From Mycteria americana (lineage: Eukaryota > Chordata > Aves > Ciconiiformes > Ciconiidae), in assembly GCF_035582795.1 (NCBI RefSeq), contig NC_134370.1, positions 46,487,501-46,551,500 of the forward strand: a stretch of 64,000 nt of DNA, written 5' to 3'. Positions 20,840 through 31,330 of this stretch are shown here, piece by piece (the first letter of the stretch is position 1; the number at the start of each line of letters is the position of its first letter). Made by a program: the position numbers and the translations under genes. Below the pieces are notes generated by a model that did no database searches, was not told the origin of the DNA, and saw nothing but the letters and a program-made list of their open reading frames with translations.

Positions 20840-21964
20840 TGTGGTGAGTTGACCTTGACTGGCCTCCAGGTGCCCACCAAGCTGCTCTATCACTCCTCCT
20901 CGTCAACTGGACAGGGGGTGAGAAAATATAACGAAAGGTGCATGAGTTGAGATAAGGGCAGGGAGATCATTCACCAGTTACCATCATGGGCAAAACAGAC
21001 TCAACTTGGGGAAATGAATTCAATTTATTACCAATCAAACCAGAGTAGAACAATGAGAAATAGAAACAAATCTTGAAACACCTTGCCCCCACCCCTCCCT
21101 TCTTCCCAGGCTCAACTTCACTTCTGATTTCTCTGCCTCCTCCCCCCGAGCAGCACAGAGCATGGGGAATGGGGGTTGTGGTCAGTTCATCACACGTTGT
21201 CTCTGCTGCTCCTTCCTCCTCGCTTTCTTCCCCTGCTCCAGCATGGGGTCCCACCCACAGGAGACAGTCCTCCATGAACTTCTCCAATGCAGGTCCTTCC
21301 CACGGGCTGCAGTTCTTCACAAACTCCTCCAGCATGGGTCCTTTCCATGGGGGTGCAGTCCTTCAGGAACGGAGTGCTCCAGCGTGGGTCCCCCACAGGC
21401 TCACAAGTCCTGCCAGAAAACCTGCTCCAGAGTGGGCTCCTCTCTCCACGGGGTCACAGGTCCTGCCAAGAGCCTCCTCCATCACGGGCTCTCCACGGGG
21501 TCACAGCCTCCTTTGGGCACATCCACCTGCTGCGGCGTCGGGTCCTCCACGGGCTGCAAGTGGATATCTGCTCCACCGTGGACCTCCATGGGCTGCAAGG
21601 GGGACAGCCTGCTTCACCATGGTGTTCACCGCGGGCTGCAGGGGAACCTGCTCTGGTGCCTGGAGCACCTCCTGCCCCTCCTTCTTCACTGACCTTGGTG
21701 CCCGCAGAGTTGTTTCTCTCACACGTTCTCACTCCTCTCTTGCGGCTGCTGTTGCACAGCAGTTTTTCCCCCCCTTCTTAAATATGTTATCACAGAGGCG
21801 CTACCACCATCACTGATTGGCTCAGCTTTGGCCAGTGGCGGGTTGGTCTTGGAGCTGGCTGGCATTGGCTCTATTGTACATGGGGGAATCTTCTGGCATC
21901 TTCTCACAGAAGCCAACCCTGCAGCCCCCCTACTACCAAAACTTTGCCATGCAAACTCAATACA
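20840..21964 (-). mobile_element. Solo LTR, ERVL-like, complete
   Basis: A 1,125-base fossil LTR lying on the minus strand, starting TGTATTGAGTTTGCATGG and ending in CAACTCACCACA. It contains a GCAGCCCGTGGAGGACC-type internal minisatellite, an ATATTTAAG promoter element and an AATAAA signal (GGTAATAAATTG). The flanking 5-mers GCTGC and GCTAC are a near-perfect target duplication. It is mirrored at 60958-62082. The older left arm has the empty site near 11.12 kb, so it is younger than the older palindrome and older than the young one. Long frames inside it are LTR shadows. Confidence 0.92.
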
Positions 21965-22539
21965 GCTACTAATCTCCAAACAGAGTCTGCACAAGGTGGC
22001 CCTCATTGCTAACGAAGGAGGGATAACGCCTCATGGATTTGAGATCTTGCCTGGGGTCCTGGCGGTATTCGGCCTGAGCCGTCCCCAGCCCTTGCACACA
22101 TGGACAACCTTTCCCAGGGGACTTTCCCAAATTTAGCTTAAGGATGAGATGATGAGGGGAGGGTCTATCCTGTCTCCTCCTCTTCTGGGAAAGATGTGGA
22201 AGTGCAAAAGAGGACATGGTGGTGACTGTGGCATCAGGAGACCATCCCCTGCCATCACAGACCCTGATGGGTTGGCTCTCTCACAGCACCCGAGAGCAAG
22301 AGGGGCTGCTGGTAGCCTGCCTGGGTGCTGCAGCACCTAAAGGAAAAGGGAAACCCTGAGGGGCACATGCAGAGAGAGCCTGGACAAAGAGAAGGAAGGA
22401 GAGAAGGAGAGAAAAGCCCATTGCTTGGTGCATGGTCCGATCCCCGCAGGCATGCCACTGAGGGTCGCCAAAGCAGCGCAAGGGGAAAAAGACGCTCAGA
22501 GAGATTGTCAGCATGGATGAAGAAAGAAAGGGGCAATGA

Positions 22540-22612
22540 AGAGTGCACCTGGAGCTGAGCCAGGGACCTCCTGATCTGCAGTCAAATTCTCTGCCCTGAG
22601 CAGTAGCCCCTG
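22540..22612 (-). pseudogene. tRNA-Cys (GCA) pseudogene
   Basis: The stretch GAATTTGACTGCAGATCA keeps the anticodon GCA and its stem. The acceptor strands (AGGGGCT, TGCACTC) do not pair and the B box is degraded. It is mirrored at 60310-60382. Confidence 0.75.
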
Positions 22613-23820
22613 TAGCAGGCAGGCTACACTCCCCACACTCATATCTGCACCCACATCCCAGCCCTCTCCATCCCGCTTTTGCTTTTGTCTCCTCTGCCTG
22701 GTTGCTGCATGCTTTGGCCTGTGGATGGGAGAGGGAACCAGCAGACAGAGCACAAACATGCAGCCCTCAGCATTTCCACCTTGTCGCTCGTCCTCACCAA
22801 CAGGATCTACCAGCTCAGCCAGCTCAGAGCCTTCCTTGAACACCTCACAGGAGCTAAGGCTGGTGAGCACCCTCTTGGGCTGGGCCGTCCCTGCCCTGGG
22901 GCGAGTGGAAACCACCTCCACTCCCAGCAGTGTTGGGCAGGACAGGAATGGCACCAGGCACGGAGAGGATGGGTTTCTCTGGCTCTCTGGCAGGCTGCGT
23001 GGTGGTGGGCGCAGCCCTCAGCTGTCAGGGAGCAGCAAGTGAGGGGCTGTGCCAGGAAGGAGGACAAGCCAGGAGCTGTGGGGGAGCACGGCACAACACA
23101 GCCCAGGCAGGGCGAGGCCCACACAGCTGGTGTGAAACGCAAGGCGCTAGCAGCTATGCAACTTGCTTAGAGGAACGAACACTGCCTAGGACTAAGAGCT
23201 TTTCGCTCAGGGTGACCTGAAGACCTACCTTAAACCAGCTCTCACTGTCTGAGAACACCCCATACCAATAACAAAACAATAGGAGATTTCTCTTTCAGAA
23301 AAACTTCAGGCATGTAACCATGGCCAGAACAGCAATCGACCTGAATCTGGTATAAAACCACTCCACCTGCTCGGGACATTTCTTTAGAACAGTGAAGGTT
23401 AAAACCCCACTGAGAACTGACTTTTACAGTGGACACAGTCCCGCAGCCCCCTGGGAGCTGGATTTCCAAGCAGGGTTGCGGCCCTCATGCGCTTGCTGGA
23501 GAGCAACTCCTCTCCACCCTGCAAAGCAACACGGCTTCCCCCTTGCTCCGGGGTCTCCTTCAGCGCCTGCAGAGCCAGCTCAGGTGGTCAAAGAGAAAGT
23601 CCCCATCCGGGTTGGTGGGCAGGAGATGTGGGCAGAAGGGCAAAGCGAGGCCCTTGCGCAATCCACCCCAGGCCCACTGCCACTGAGCTTCCCAGGGAGA
23701 CAGTTTTCCGGCCCGGGCGAGGCCACAGGAGGGCAAAGAGGCTTGAGCACAAGCATTGGTGCTGGCAGTGCCAGGGAGGGTCAGGCAGGGCTGGGGGAGG
23801 TCTCAGCTAAAGTGCTGGCG
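22613..23820. other. Duplicated non-coding interval
   Basis: Matches 8804-10256 in reverse with moderate divergence and includes the AT-richer conserved segment (23212-23420). Several open frames exist, but none is preserved between the two old copies and no gene is supported. Confidence 0.5.
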
Positions 23821-23822
23821 GG

Positions 23823-23868
23823 AGCAGAGCGGCGCAGCGGAAGTGTGCTGGGCCCATAACCCAGAGGT
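23823..23868 (+). pseudogene. Initiator tRNA-Met, 5' two-thirds only
   Basis: Follows initiator tRNA-Met exactly or nearly so through the anticodon arm (GGGCCCATAACCC) to AGAGGT. It then fuses directly to the TATAAAAA end of the promoter-like module. The T arm and acceptor 3' strand are lost. The intact partner is at 8732-8803. Mirrored at 59054-59099. Confidence 0.9.
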
Positions 23869-24345
23869 ATAGCTTTTTATATCCAAACACTTCCTGGTCC
23901 AAAGGAAGTGGACAGTCCATCAGAGGGAGATCTGAGAACATGTGGGCATGACAGCGTCAAAAGATGGCCGTCAGGCTATCACAAAGCAGTATGAGAACCC
24001 ATGGGGAATGATGCTGTCAAAAGTTGCCTCTTCCCTGTAGTTAGTGAGTGGGGGCTTCCTTGCCTGATGTGTTTCTGGGTACACGGGTAGGCTTGCCTGG
24101 TCCTGACAGCCAACCCACAGGTCTGCCTGAGAGCAGGTGGGTATGATGGGGTTAAGAAATGGCTGTCAGCCAATCACAGAGCACTATGAAAACACCTTGG
24201 TTATGGTGCTTAATAAAATGGCAGCTGAAAGAAAGTGGCGCCTTCCGTGTACGTAGGGGAAGGTACTTCCTGGTCAGATGTACTTCCAGGTAAATGGGAA
24301 GGGGCAGCTAGTCCTGCCAGCCAATCACAACAGACCACGTGACAG
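23868..24345 (-). repeat. Promoter-like module, most complete copy
   Basis: Reading on the minus strand, about three imperfect units, each with an ATTGGCTGACAGCC-type CCAAT motif and a CTTCCTGGTCAGATG-type end, lead to TATAAAAAG at about 23872-23881. The spacing looks like a pol II promoter with upstream CCAAT boxes. The would-be transcribed side has been replaced by the iMet fragment. Confidence 0.5.
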
Positions 24346-25070
24346 GTAGAGGGGAGTAAATTTAAAGGAAAGAGTACACTTGGCTGCCTGCTTGGGGGTT
24401 GAGTCCAAGGGGCCTATATTGCCAGAAGTGGAGGGCAGGGCCCCTGTCACTTCTTATCTGGGGTAGAAGTTCTCCCTCTACTATTGACAGCAATCGCTCC
24501 AAGTGATCAGTGATGTGAAGGTGACCAGATTGCTGCTGAGGGATTTGCCATGGGGAACAGGGATATGACCCACTCTGGGCCAGCTGGCATGGCGATTTAC
24601 CAAAGCAATCATCATCCGCCAAAGCCAGTTGCTGCACAAGGCAGATTTTAGCCAAGGAATAGTAGAGTCCTGCGTCATAAAAATTTGCAGCTGGCCCGTG
24701 CTGACCGAGGAGAGAGACCAGGTCACAAAGTATAGAATTACAAGAGTCAATATGTATCCATGTGCATGAGGTGGCCCAGCCAAATTAGGGGCACCCCAAA
24801 TGTAGTTTTACACGGAGTACTTACACCCTTCAAATGTTGAGGTACAACGCGACTTGACTAATCACTAAGACCCACATTACTCACAAGTTGCAACAAGGCT
24901 AATGCCAGCTATGTTTGTGGGAAAAGAAGTGACAGGGGGCGCAGAGGAGCTCTGGAAGAGCTACACTAGAGATAGTGACCTCTGCGACAGTGAGAGTACT
25001 CAGAAGTTGACGGGACAAGGCCCGGAGCCTGCTGAGGAAACTGTGAAGTTTGGCGTGTTCAGAATAGGAG
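24346..25070. other. Unidentified stretch, partly AT-rich
   Basis: Includes a 100-base piece (about 24590-24690) shared in diverged form with 33030-33130 (AAAATCTGCCTTGTGC on the other strand). No domain or splice pattern is recognisable. It is mirrored at 57852-58576. Confidence 0.4.
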
Positions 25071-26094
25071 GTTGGCCCAGAGGACTTCCAGTGGTGCCTT
25101 CCAACCCTCATTATTCTGGGGTGCACTGAGTCTCGTGGGCCACCAAAAAGGCCACCAAAAGGCAATGCCTTGGAAGGCAGCAGCGGCACGAGATTGCACA
25201 GAAGCAGCAGTTGTTTCAGGAATGGTGCTACAACGTGTGGAAATGCCCTTGCAGAAGGCAGCACCTTGGGAGGAATGAGGCTATGAGCCTGAGGCTGGGC
25301 CACTGTGTCCACTGAAGTCCACAGCATGATGACTGATATTTGCCTGGGGCTCAGTGTTTTTCCCAACTCTTCCACATCACGGTGACTCCCAGGTGCTCTG
25401 GGAGACTGATCCAATCTCCCTTTGTAGATTGAAATGCATGGAATGGGCCACCCTATCCCTGACCCAGGAAAAAAGGTATGTGAGCTTCTGGGTCTTTGTC
25501 CTGAGCCTCTTCTCAAAAGCAGGCCATCCAGCGCTTTGGCCTGTGGTATGCCCTTGCTGAGTAAAACAGGTCCATTTGGGTGTGGGCCTCTTTCAGGGAA
25601 GGATGTGGGCACCTCTTTGATCACCCTCCTATGCCTCGATTTGCCTGTTTCCAAAAGGTTCCCCACTTCCCAAGCTGAGCCCAGACCCCTGGTTGGAAGA
25701 ATCGTGAAAGCTTGGTCAAGTCATCAAGGGACGTGTCTGTGGAGATGCAAGGGAGAGATCATTTGAGAGACACTGGTCTGAATCTCTAGCCTTCTTTTGC
25801 TCGTTATGGATCTGCCTTCGATCCATGGCTCGAGGTTAGAAAAAAAAGGCTGTGGCAGAGCCTGATAGGCTTAAGGAAGGTCCTTGTGGCCCTCACTCCG
25901 GCCCGCAAGCGGCTTCCCTCAAGACGCAAACGGTCCTTCCCTGCCCTTGAGTTTCGCCCAACATCTCCGACCATCTCCTGTGGGCCCTCGATGACCCGTA
26001 TGGAGAGGCATGCCCCCCAGCGTTCGCCTGACTCTGTGCACTGCAAGCCCTTGAGAGTTGACTTGGGCTGTCCTTCATGAGCAGCGGGGCTCTG

Positions 26095-26760
26095 GGACAC
26101 AGCATAAAAGCCTGCGCTGCTCCAGGCTCTGCATCCCCCTCTCTTGCCTCCCTTTCCACAAGGAACAAGGTAAGCCTGAGTCTGCTCCCTCTGTCCCTGT
26201 GGGCTGAACTGCTGTCATGGTGGGCTCCTCAGGTTGATACTTGGGCTGCCTCGGCTTGGCCCTGCAATAGAACTGTCGAAGGGCTGTCACCTCTTTCCCT
26301 TTTGACGGTGGTGGCTGTGGAGAGCTGGGAAGAGGGGGGTTCTTTCAAGCAGAAGGGGATCAGTGGGGCTCAGCTGCAGGGAGGTCTGCCCACCAGAATT
26401 TGTGCTTTCAGCAGATGGTTGCTTAGCAAATGGCCAAGTGTTCCCTCTCTGCTCTGTGTTTCAACTTTGCCTCCCTCACCGAGAGATGTCCTCCACACCC
26501 CTGCAGCACCTCTGGCCCCAACCCCACTTGCAAGCAGCTGCAGTGAGCCCTGTGTCGCCCGCTACGCTGACTCGACGGTGGCCATCCAGGCCTCCCTGGT
26601 GGTGGTGACCCTGCCAGGCCCCATCCTCACCTCTTTTCCTCCGAGCACAGCTGTGGGATCTTCTCTGTCAGCTGCTGTTGGGAGCTCCCTCAGTGCCGGG
26701 GGGGGGGGGTGTCCCATTTTTTCTGGGGTCTCCACTGGTCGGGGGGAGATGCTGTCCTGC
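26095..26760 (+). pseudogene. Beta-keratin pseudogene
   Basis: A copy of the keratin gene with an intact TATA region (CATAAAA at 26103-26109), exon 1 and splice donor (AACAAG then GTAAGC at 26170). The intron is shortened to about 300 bases and the acceptor CAG has become CAA. From the ATG at 26486 there is a net 16-base loss, which puts the start out of frame with the core. The core itself is recognisable in another frame ([19 protein letters not shown] then [20 protein letters not shown]). The tail diverges after a run of G at about 26699. It cannot make the protein. Mirrored at 56162-56827. Confidence 0.88.
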
Positions 26761-27254
26761 CACTGGAGGAGGGACGTCCCTTCTGGGGCTGAGACAGTGG
26801 TTCTCCAAGCAATGGAGGGTGTTCCTGGGGCTCTGCCCAGGCTCAGTGGTCTCACCCAGCACTCGGGGAGCCAGGGGGCCGTGTGGGCCAGTGCAGGCAG
26901 CTTCATTGCTCCGGGCATTTTGTCCTTGGTTACCTTCCTGGCAGCACTGCCTGCTGGGTCAGCCGTGGTCCCCAGCCTGTTTGCTTCCCCAAGGTCATGG
27001 TAACTGCTCCTACCACAGGAGCCTCCGATGCTGCTCCTCCCTGCAGGATGTTTTGTATCCCCCTTACAGGCTTCATTGGGAGCCAGAGATCTCCCAGAGC
27101 TCCCCAGCCCCTGGGAGCTGCAGCTCAGGCCATGCTGACCCACACAGGAGGCCAGGTAATTCCCTGGTCCTGCACTCCCAAGGTCTTTCTGGCTGAGGGT
27201 AGGCCTTGGCAAGCCAGAGAGCCACCTTCACACAGCGGAAGCTGCAGTCAGGTG

Positions 27255-27345
27255 CCCCCTCACCTTCTCTTCTCCAGGCTGAACAAACCCAGCTCCCTCA
27301 GCATCTTCCCCAGTCACCACGTGCTCCAGCATGCTCTGATAACAC
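27255..27345 (-). mobile_element. CR1 LINE fragment
   Basis: On the minus strand, GAGCTGGGTTTGTTCAGCC and GGAGAAGAGAAGGTGAGGGG are the CR1 ORF2 C-terminal [13 protein letters not shown] region. It is a short fragment, carried in the palindrome at 51000-51091 and again at 55577-55668. Confidence 0.75.
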
Positions 27346-27609
27346 CTTGTGCACGACCCCTCTTCCTCTTCCTGTGCGCACTGCAAGACCTCTTCTGTGG
27401 CTCATACTTCCTGACTGTGGTCCTTCTGAAGAATGCCACCAGTGCTCATGCAATCTGTGGCGGGATTGCGTGAGGATGTCTCAGTCCTGTCAGCATTGTT
27501 GGAGAGAAATGCCCCAGAGCCTGTGATGTCCCTGTTGGCCTCTTACTGGTGGGCCTTTACTCCCCCCCGCCCTTCCTCCCACTGGTGCTGTCCATGTTTG
27601 CTGGCGAGG

Positions 27610-29000
27610 AACTGCCAGTTCAGGGAAACTTTCTGGGTTGAAACCCTGCTGGTCAATGCCACATCCTGGATTGGCACCTATAGTATGTGCCACCGGGCCT
27701 GAAAGAGGGAAAGATGCTTCTCAGGGACTCTGCAGCTTGAGGAACAGAGGGCAGGGGAGGTCCCTGGTGACTAACGAGAGGGAAAAGTTGCCCCAGTCTC
27801 CAAAAATGGGGAAGAACCAAGGAAAGGTGATGATAAACTGGAGCAAGTTCAGCAGAGGATCCTGAGGGTAGTCAGGGGCCGGGGGCTCTGGCCTCGTGAG
27901 GAGGGGCTGAGGACCCAAGGCTTGCTTAGCTGGGAGAAGAAAAGGCTTTGCGGGGATCTGCAAAGGAGCCTCCCAGTGCCTACAAGGAGGTCACTGCAAT
28001 GGCCGGAGGATGAGAGCCATGGTCCCAAATTGAATAGTTTGCGGCAGGCTACACAAACAAAAATGATCACCCTGAGGGTGCCTAAGCATGGGAACAGGGG
28101 CCCAGAGAGGCCGCGAAATGTCTGTCCTCAAAGTATTGTATGACCCAAAAGGACAAAGCACTGATCAGGTGGTGTGAGCCTGCTTGAAGCAGGAGGATGC
28201 CCTCTCTGACTCCCTGAAATGCCTTCCAAGCAGAAGGGTTGTTGGAGGGTAAAGTGGAAACAGGGAGAGAGGATTTTGTGGGTGAGTGTTTGAAGGATGT
28301 CCAAAGAGCCGCATTTATAGGCGAGAGGCATGCAGCATGTGAGTTTTGGTTTTGTCCATAGGAGGTGGGACATGCAACAAGACCTGGTCAGCAGGCTGAG
28401 GGAAGGAGGCCAAGAGAGAGAAGCCATGAAGGAGGCCACCAAGAGAGAAGAGCCCATCAGGAGTGGGACTCGAACCCGTGCTTCCCAGGGAGACTGCTAA
28501 GGGACTGCTAAGACTTCCCAGGGAGACTGCTAAGCCTTCACTTAGCCATCCTTATCCACTGCTGCTGTCACTGCTGCTGCCACTCCTCCGCCTGCAGCTG
28601 CCAGAGCCAGCCTGCCTCTGCCAGCCTCCTCCTGGCACGGCTGCAGGGGGAGCTGGCACCTGGGAGCACCCATGCCCTGCTCCCACCAAGGGGTGCTGAC
28701 AGGTGACCGCAGCACCTCCAGGCACTTCAGACCACGCGGAACAGGCATACCCAGCGCAGGGGCAGCACACTTCTGATGCGTCTCGCAAAGGCCAAGGCAA
28801 TCCTTCATGGGAGCAACTAAAGGAACCATCAGCAAATTGTGGCTCTGCACATGCCAGCATCCTGTCAAGGGACTCCAGGCACACGTGTACCTTCCCCATG
28901 TCTTCCTCCATTCCCTCCAGAGCCTGAAGAAATAGGAAGACAAACACTGGCTGGGAAGCCTCCAGCTCCTCCAGTGCAGAGCCTGGCCTGCCTCCTGCTC
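27610..29000 (+). repeat. tRNA-Leu module, copy 2 of 3
   Basis: A direct copy of the modules at 3490 and 30230, with the old CR1 scrap at about 27825-28020 and a tRNA-Leu relic at 28455-28556. It ends about 28925 where the other two copies continue. Mirrored at 49345-50735, with its outermost 950 bases repeated once more at 55098-56047. Confidence 0.75.
28455..28556 (-). pseudogene. tRNA-Leu pseudogene with an internal duplication
   Basis: The T arm (GGGTTCGAGTCCCACTCC) and the GGATGGC start are kept, but the middle is replaced by two copies of a TTAGCAGTCTCCCTGGGAAG unit, lengthening the gene to about 102 bases. The anticodon arm is not formed. It is mirrored at 49789-49890. Confidence 0.8.
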
Positions 29001-30230
29001 CTCCACTTCCCAGTCTTGCCTGCTTCCTGTTCCTTCAGTTTACAAATTGGCCTGCTTCCTCCTCCCAGTCCCCTTCAAACACACTACCTCAAGCTGCTGG
29101 GGTATGAGTGTGTTTCCGTGCGTGCGAGATAAAAAGGGCTTGTGGATCCTGGAGGAGAGGAGGCAAGGAGGGGAGAAGGGGACAGAACTGCTGTCGCTCA
29201 GCAGCTACAGGAGGTTATGGAAAGGATAGAGGCAGACTCTCCTGAGAGGTGCACAGCAAAAGGGCAAGAGGTAGGAGTCATAAGATGCAGCAAGAGATCT
29301 TGTCACTCACAAGTTGATACAAAGGAAGTGTCAGCTTTTTCTTTGGTAAAAGAAGTGACAGGGTGCAAGGTATAGCCCTGGAAGAGCTGGAATGAGGCAA
29401 TGAGCTCTGGTATCCCTGGCACACCTGAGGCCAGGCCACCATGTCCACTGAAGTCCACAGCAGGGTGGCTCATGTTTGCCAGGAGCTCAGGGTTTTTCCC
29501 AAGTCTTCCACATCACGGTGACTCCCAGGTGCTCTGGGACACTGTTCCGATGACCCTTTGAAGTTTGAAATGCATGGAATGGGCCACTCCATCCCTGACC
29601 CAGGAAGAAGAGCCATGAGATTATGCCCTGCACCTCTCCTCAAAAGCAGGCCGTCCAGGCCTTTGGCCCCTGGAATGCCCTTGCTGAGCAAAACAGGTCC
29701 ATTTGGGTGCGGGTCTCTTCCAGGGAAGGATGCGGGCATCCTTTGATCATCCTCCTACGTGTCGATTTGCTTCTTTCCAACAGGCTCTCCACTTCCCAAG
29801 CTGAGCCAGGACCCCTGCGTGGAAGAAGCGTGAAGTCGTCAAGGAAGATCCCGTGGAGAAGTCACTTGAAAGACACCTGCCTGACCCTCTGGTCTGCTCT
29901 TTGTCGTTATGAATCTGCCTTTGTGCCCTTGGCTTGAGGGCAGAATAAACAGGCTGTGGCAGAGCCTGATAAGCGTAAGCAAAGTCCTGATGGCCCTCAC
30001 TCCTGCCCACAAGGGGCTTCCCTCCAGCCCACAGTGGTTTTTCCTTGCCATTGATCTTTGCCACGTCCCTGGAGAGGCGAGTACCTTCTCCCACGTGGGA
30101 TTGTGCAGTCTGGACACTCTGTCTGAACTTATGCCACTGTATTCTGCATGTCTGCGATGACCAACAGGGATGGATGTCTCTCGGGGTTACCCTGAGTATC
30201 TGCACTGAAAGCACTTGAGAGCTGACTTGA
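29000..30230. repeat. Dispersed low-copy repeat (LCR-a)
   Basis: No gene. The block containing CCAGAGCACCTGGGAGTCA, TTCCATGCATTTCAAAC and GGGAAGTGGAGAGCC-like motifs recurs in diverged form at 25330-26050, 37230-38600 and 40000-40990. The frames do not hold between copies, so it is not a protein family. It is a local segmental repeat. Confidence 0.6.
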
Positions 30231-30989
30231 GGGCAGGGGAGCTCCCTGATGACTAACGAGAGGGAAAAGTTGTCCTAGTCTCCAAAAAGGGGAAGGAAGA
30301 CTATGTGGGGAGCCAGGGAAAAGGGATGATAAGCTGGAGCGATTTCAGCAGAGGAGCCCTAGGATAGTCAGGGGCTGGGGGCTATGGCCTTGTGAGGCGG
30401 GGATGAGGACCCAAGGCTTGCTCTAGCTGGGAGAAGAAAAGGCTTTGCGGGGATCTGCAAAGGAGCCTCCCAGTGCCTACAAGGAGGTCACTGCAATGGC
30501 CAGAGGATGAGAGCCATGGTCAGAAATTGAACAGTTTGTGGCTGGCTATGCCAACAAAAATGATCACCCCGAGGTTGCCTAAGCATGGGAACAGGGGCCC
30601 AGAGAGGCCGCGAAATGTCTGTCCTCGAAGTATTGTATGACCCAGAAGGAGAAAGCACTGATGAGGTGGTGTGAGCCTGCTTGAAGCAGGAGGATGCCCT
30701 CTCTGACTCCCTGAAATGCCTTCCAAGCAGAAGGGTTGTTGGAGGGTAAAGCGAAAGCAGGGAGAGAGGAGTTTTGTGGGTGAGCGTTTGAAGAATGTCA
30801 AGAGAGGCACGCAGAATGTGAGTTTTGTAGGGGATGTAGGGGAGAGTGGTCTCCGCCCATGTTTGTTTTCTAACATGGGACAGCTGGGACATGCAGCAAG
30901 ACCTAATCCACAGGACTGGAGACCAGAGTGCCTAGAGGAGCGAGGCCCTCCCCTTTAGGGAAAGGGAAGGAAACCAAGAGAGAGGAGCC

Positions 30990-31072
30990 TGTCAGGAGTG
31001 GGACTCGAACCCACGTCTCCAAGGGAGACTGCAACCTGAGTGCAGCGCCTTAGACTGCTCGGCCATCCTGAC
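30990..31072 (-). tRNA. tRNA-Leu (CAG), intact
   Basis: An 83-base leucine tRNA reading CTG codons. The acceptor GTCAGGA/TCCTGAC, anticodon stem CTGCA/TGCAG around CTCAGGT, a paired long variable arm and the T arm GTGGG TTCGAGT CCCAC are all sound, and the A and B boxes are canonical. Only T3 runs lie just downstream, so termination may be leaky. Immediately upstream of it (higher coordinates) lies the trinucleotide array 31082-31330. The mirror copy at 47273-47355 is identical. Confidence 0.95.
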
Positions 31073-31081
31073 CCCCTAGTG

Positions 31082-31330
31082 TTGGCAGCAGCAGTGGCTG
31101 CTGCTAATAATGCTAATGCTGCTGCTGCTAATGCTGCTGCTGCTAATGCTGCTAATGCTGCTGCTGCTGCTGCTGCTGCTGATGCTAATGCTAATGCTAA
31201 TGCTAATGCTGCTAATGGTAATGCTGCTGCTAATGCTAATGCTAATGCTAATGCTGCTAATGCTAATGCTAATGCTAATGCTAATGCTAATGCTAATGCT
31301 GCTAATGCTAATGCTGCTGCTAATGCTGCC
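31082..31330 (+). repeat. GCT/AAT trinucleotide array
   Basis: About 250 bases made only of GCT and AAT triplets in varied order, giving alanine/asparagine or leucine/methionine frames that are not genes. It starts 10 bases from the 5' end of the tRNA-Leu. The mirror at 47014-47262 differs by at least one triplet, GAT versus AAT at 31180. Confidence 0.95.

Larger units (their letters stand above)
18922..27824. repeat. Young palindrome, outer left arm
   Basis: Repeated in reverse at 55098-64000 (the two positions sum to 82922 throughout, with no length change). I noticed only a few base differences. It carries a tRNA-Gly relic, a tRNA-Ser relic, a solo LTR, a tRNA-Cys relic, an iMet fragment, the promoter-like module and a keratin pseudogene. 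The match runs to the last base of the window. Confidence 0.93.

Noticed and set aside
21073-21816. A 247-codon frame and several overlapping ones
   Set aside because: They lie wholly inside a solo LTR and reflect its internal GC-rich minisatellite, not a gene.
24899-25666. A 255-codon minus-strand frame with repeated relatives at 37.5 and 52 kb
   Set aside because: The related copies (29.5, 37.5, 40.5 kb) are interrupted at different places and change frame, so this is a segmental repeat and not a protein family.
26077-27003. A 308-codon open frame on the plus strand
   Set aside because: It runs through keratin pseudogene promoter, intron and core in one frame by chance. Only the core box part is keratin-derived and it lacks the keratin start.
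27640-27700. Possible tRNA with GGGTTTCAACCC on the minus strand
   Set aside because: The motif is a simple inverted repeat. No acceptor, D arm or anticodon arm can be placed around it.
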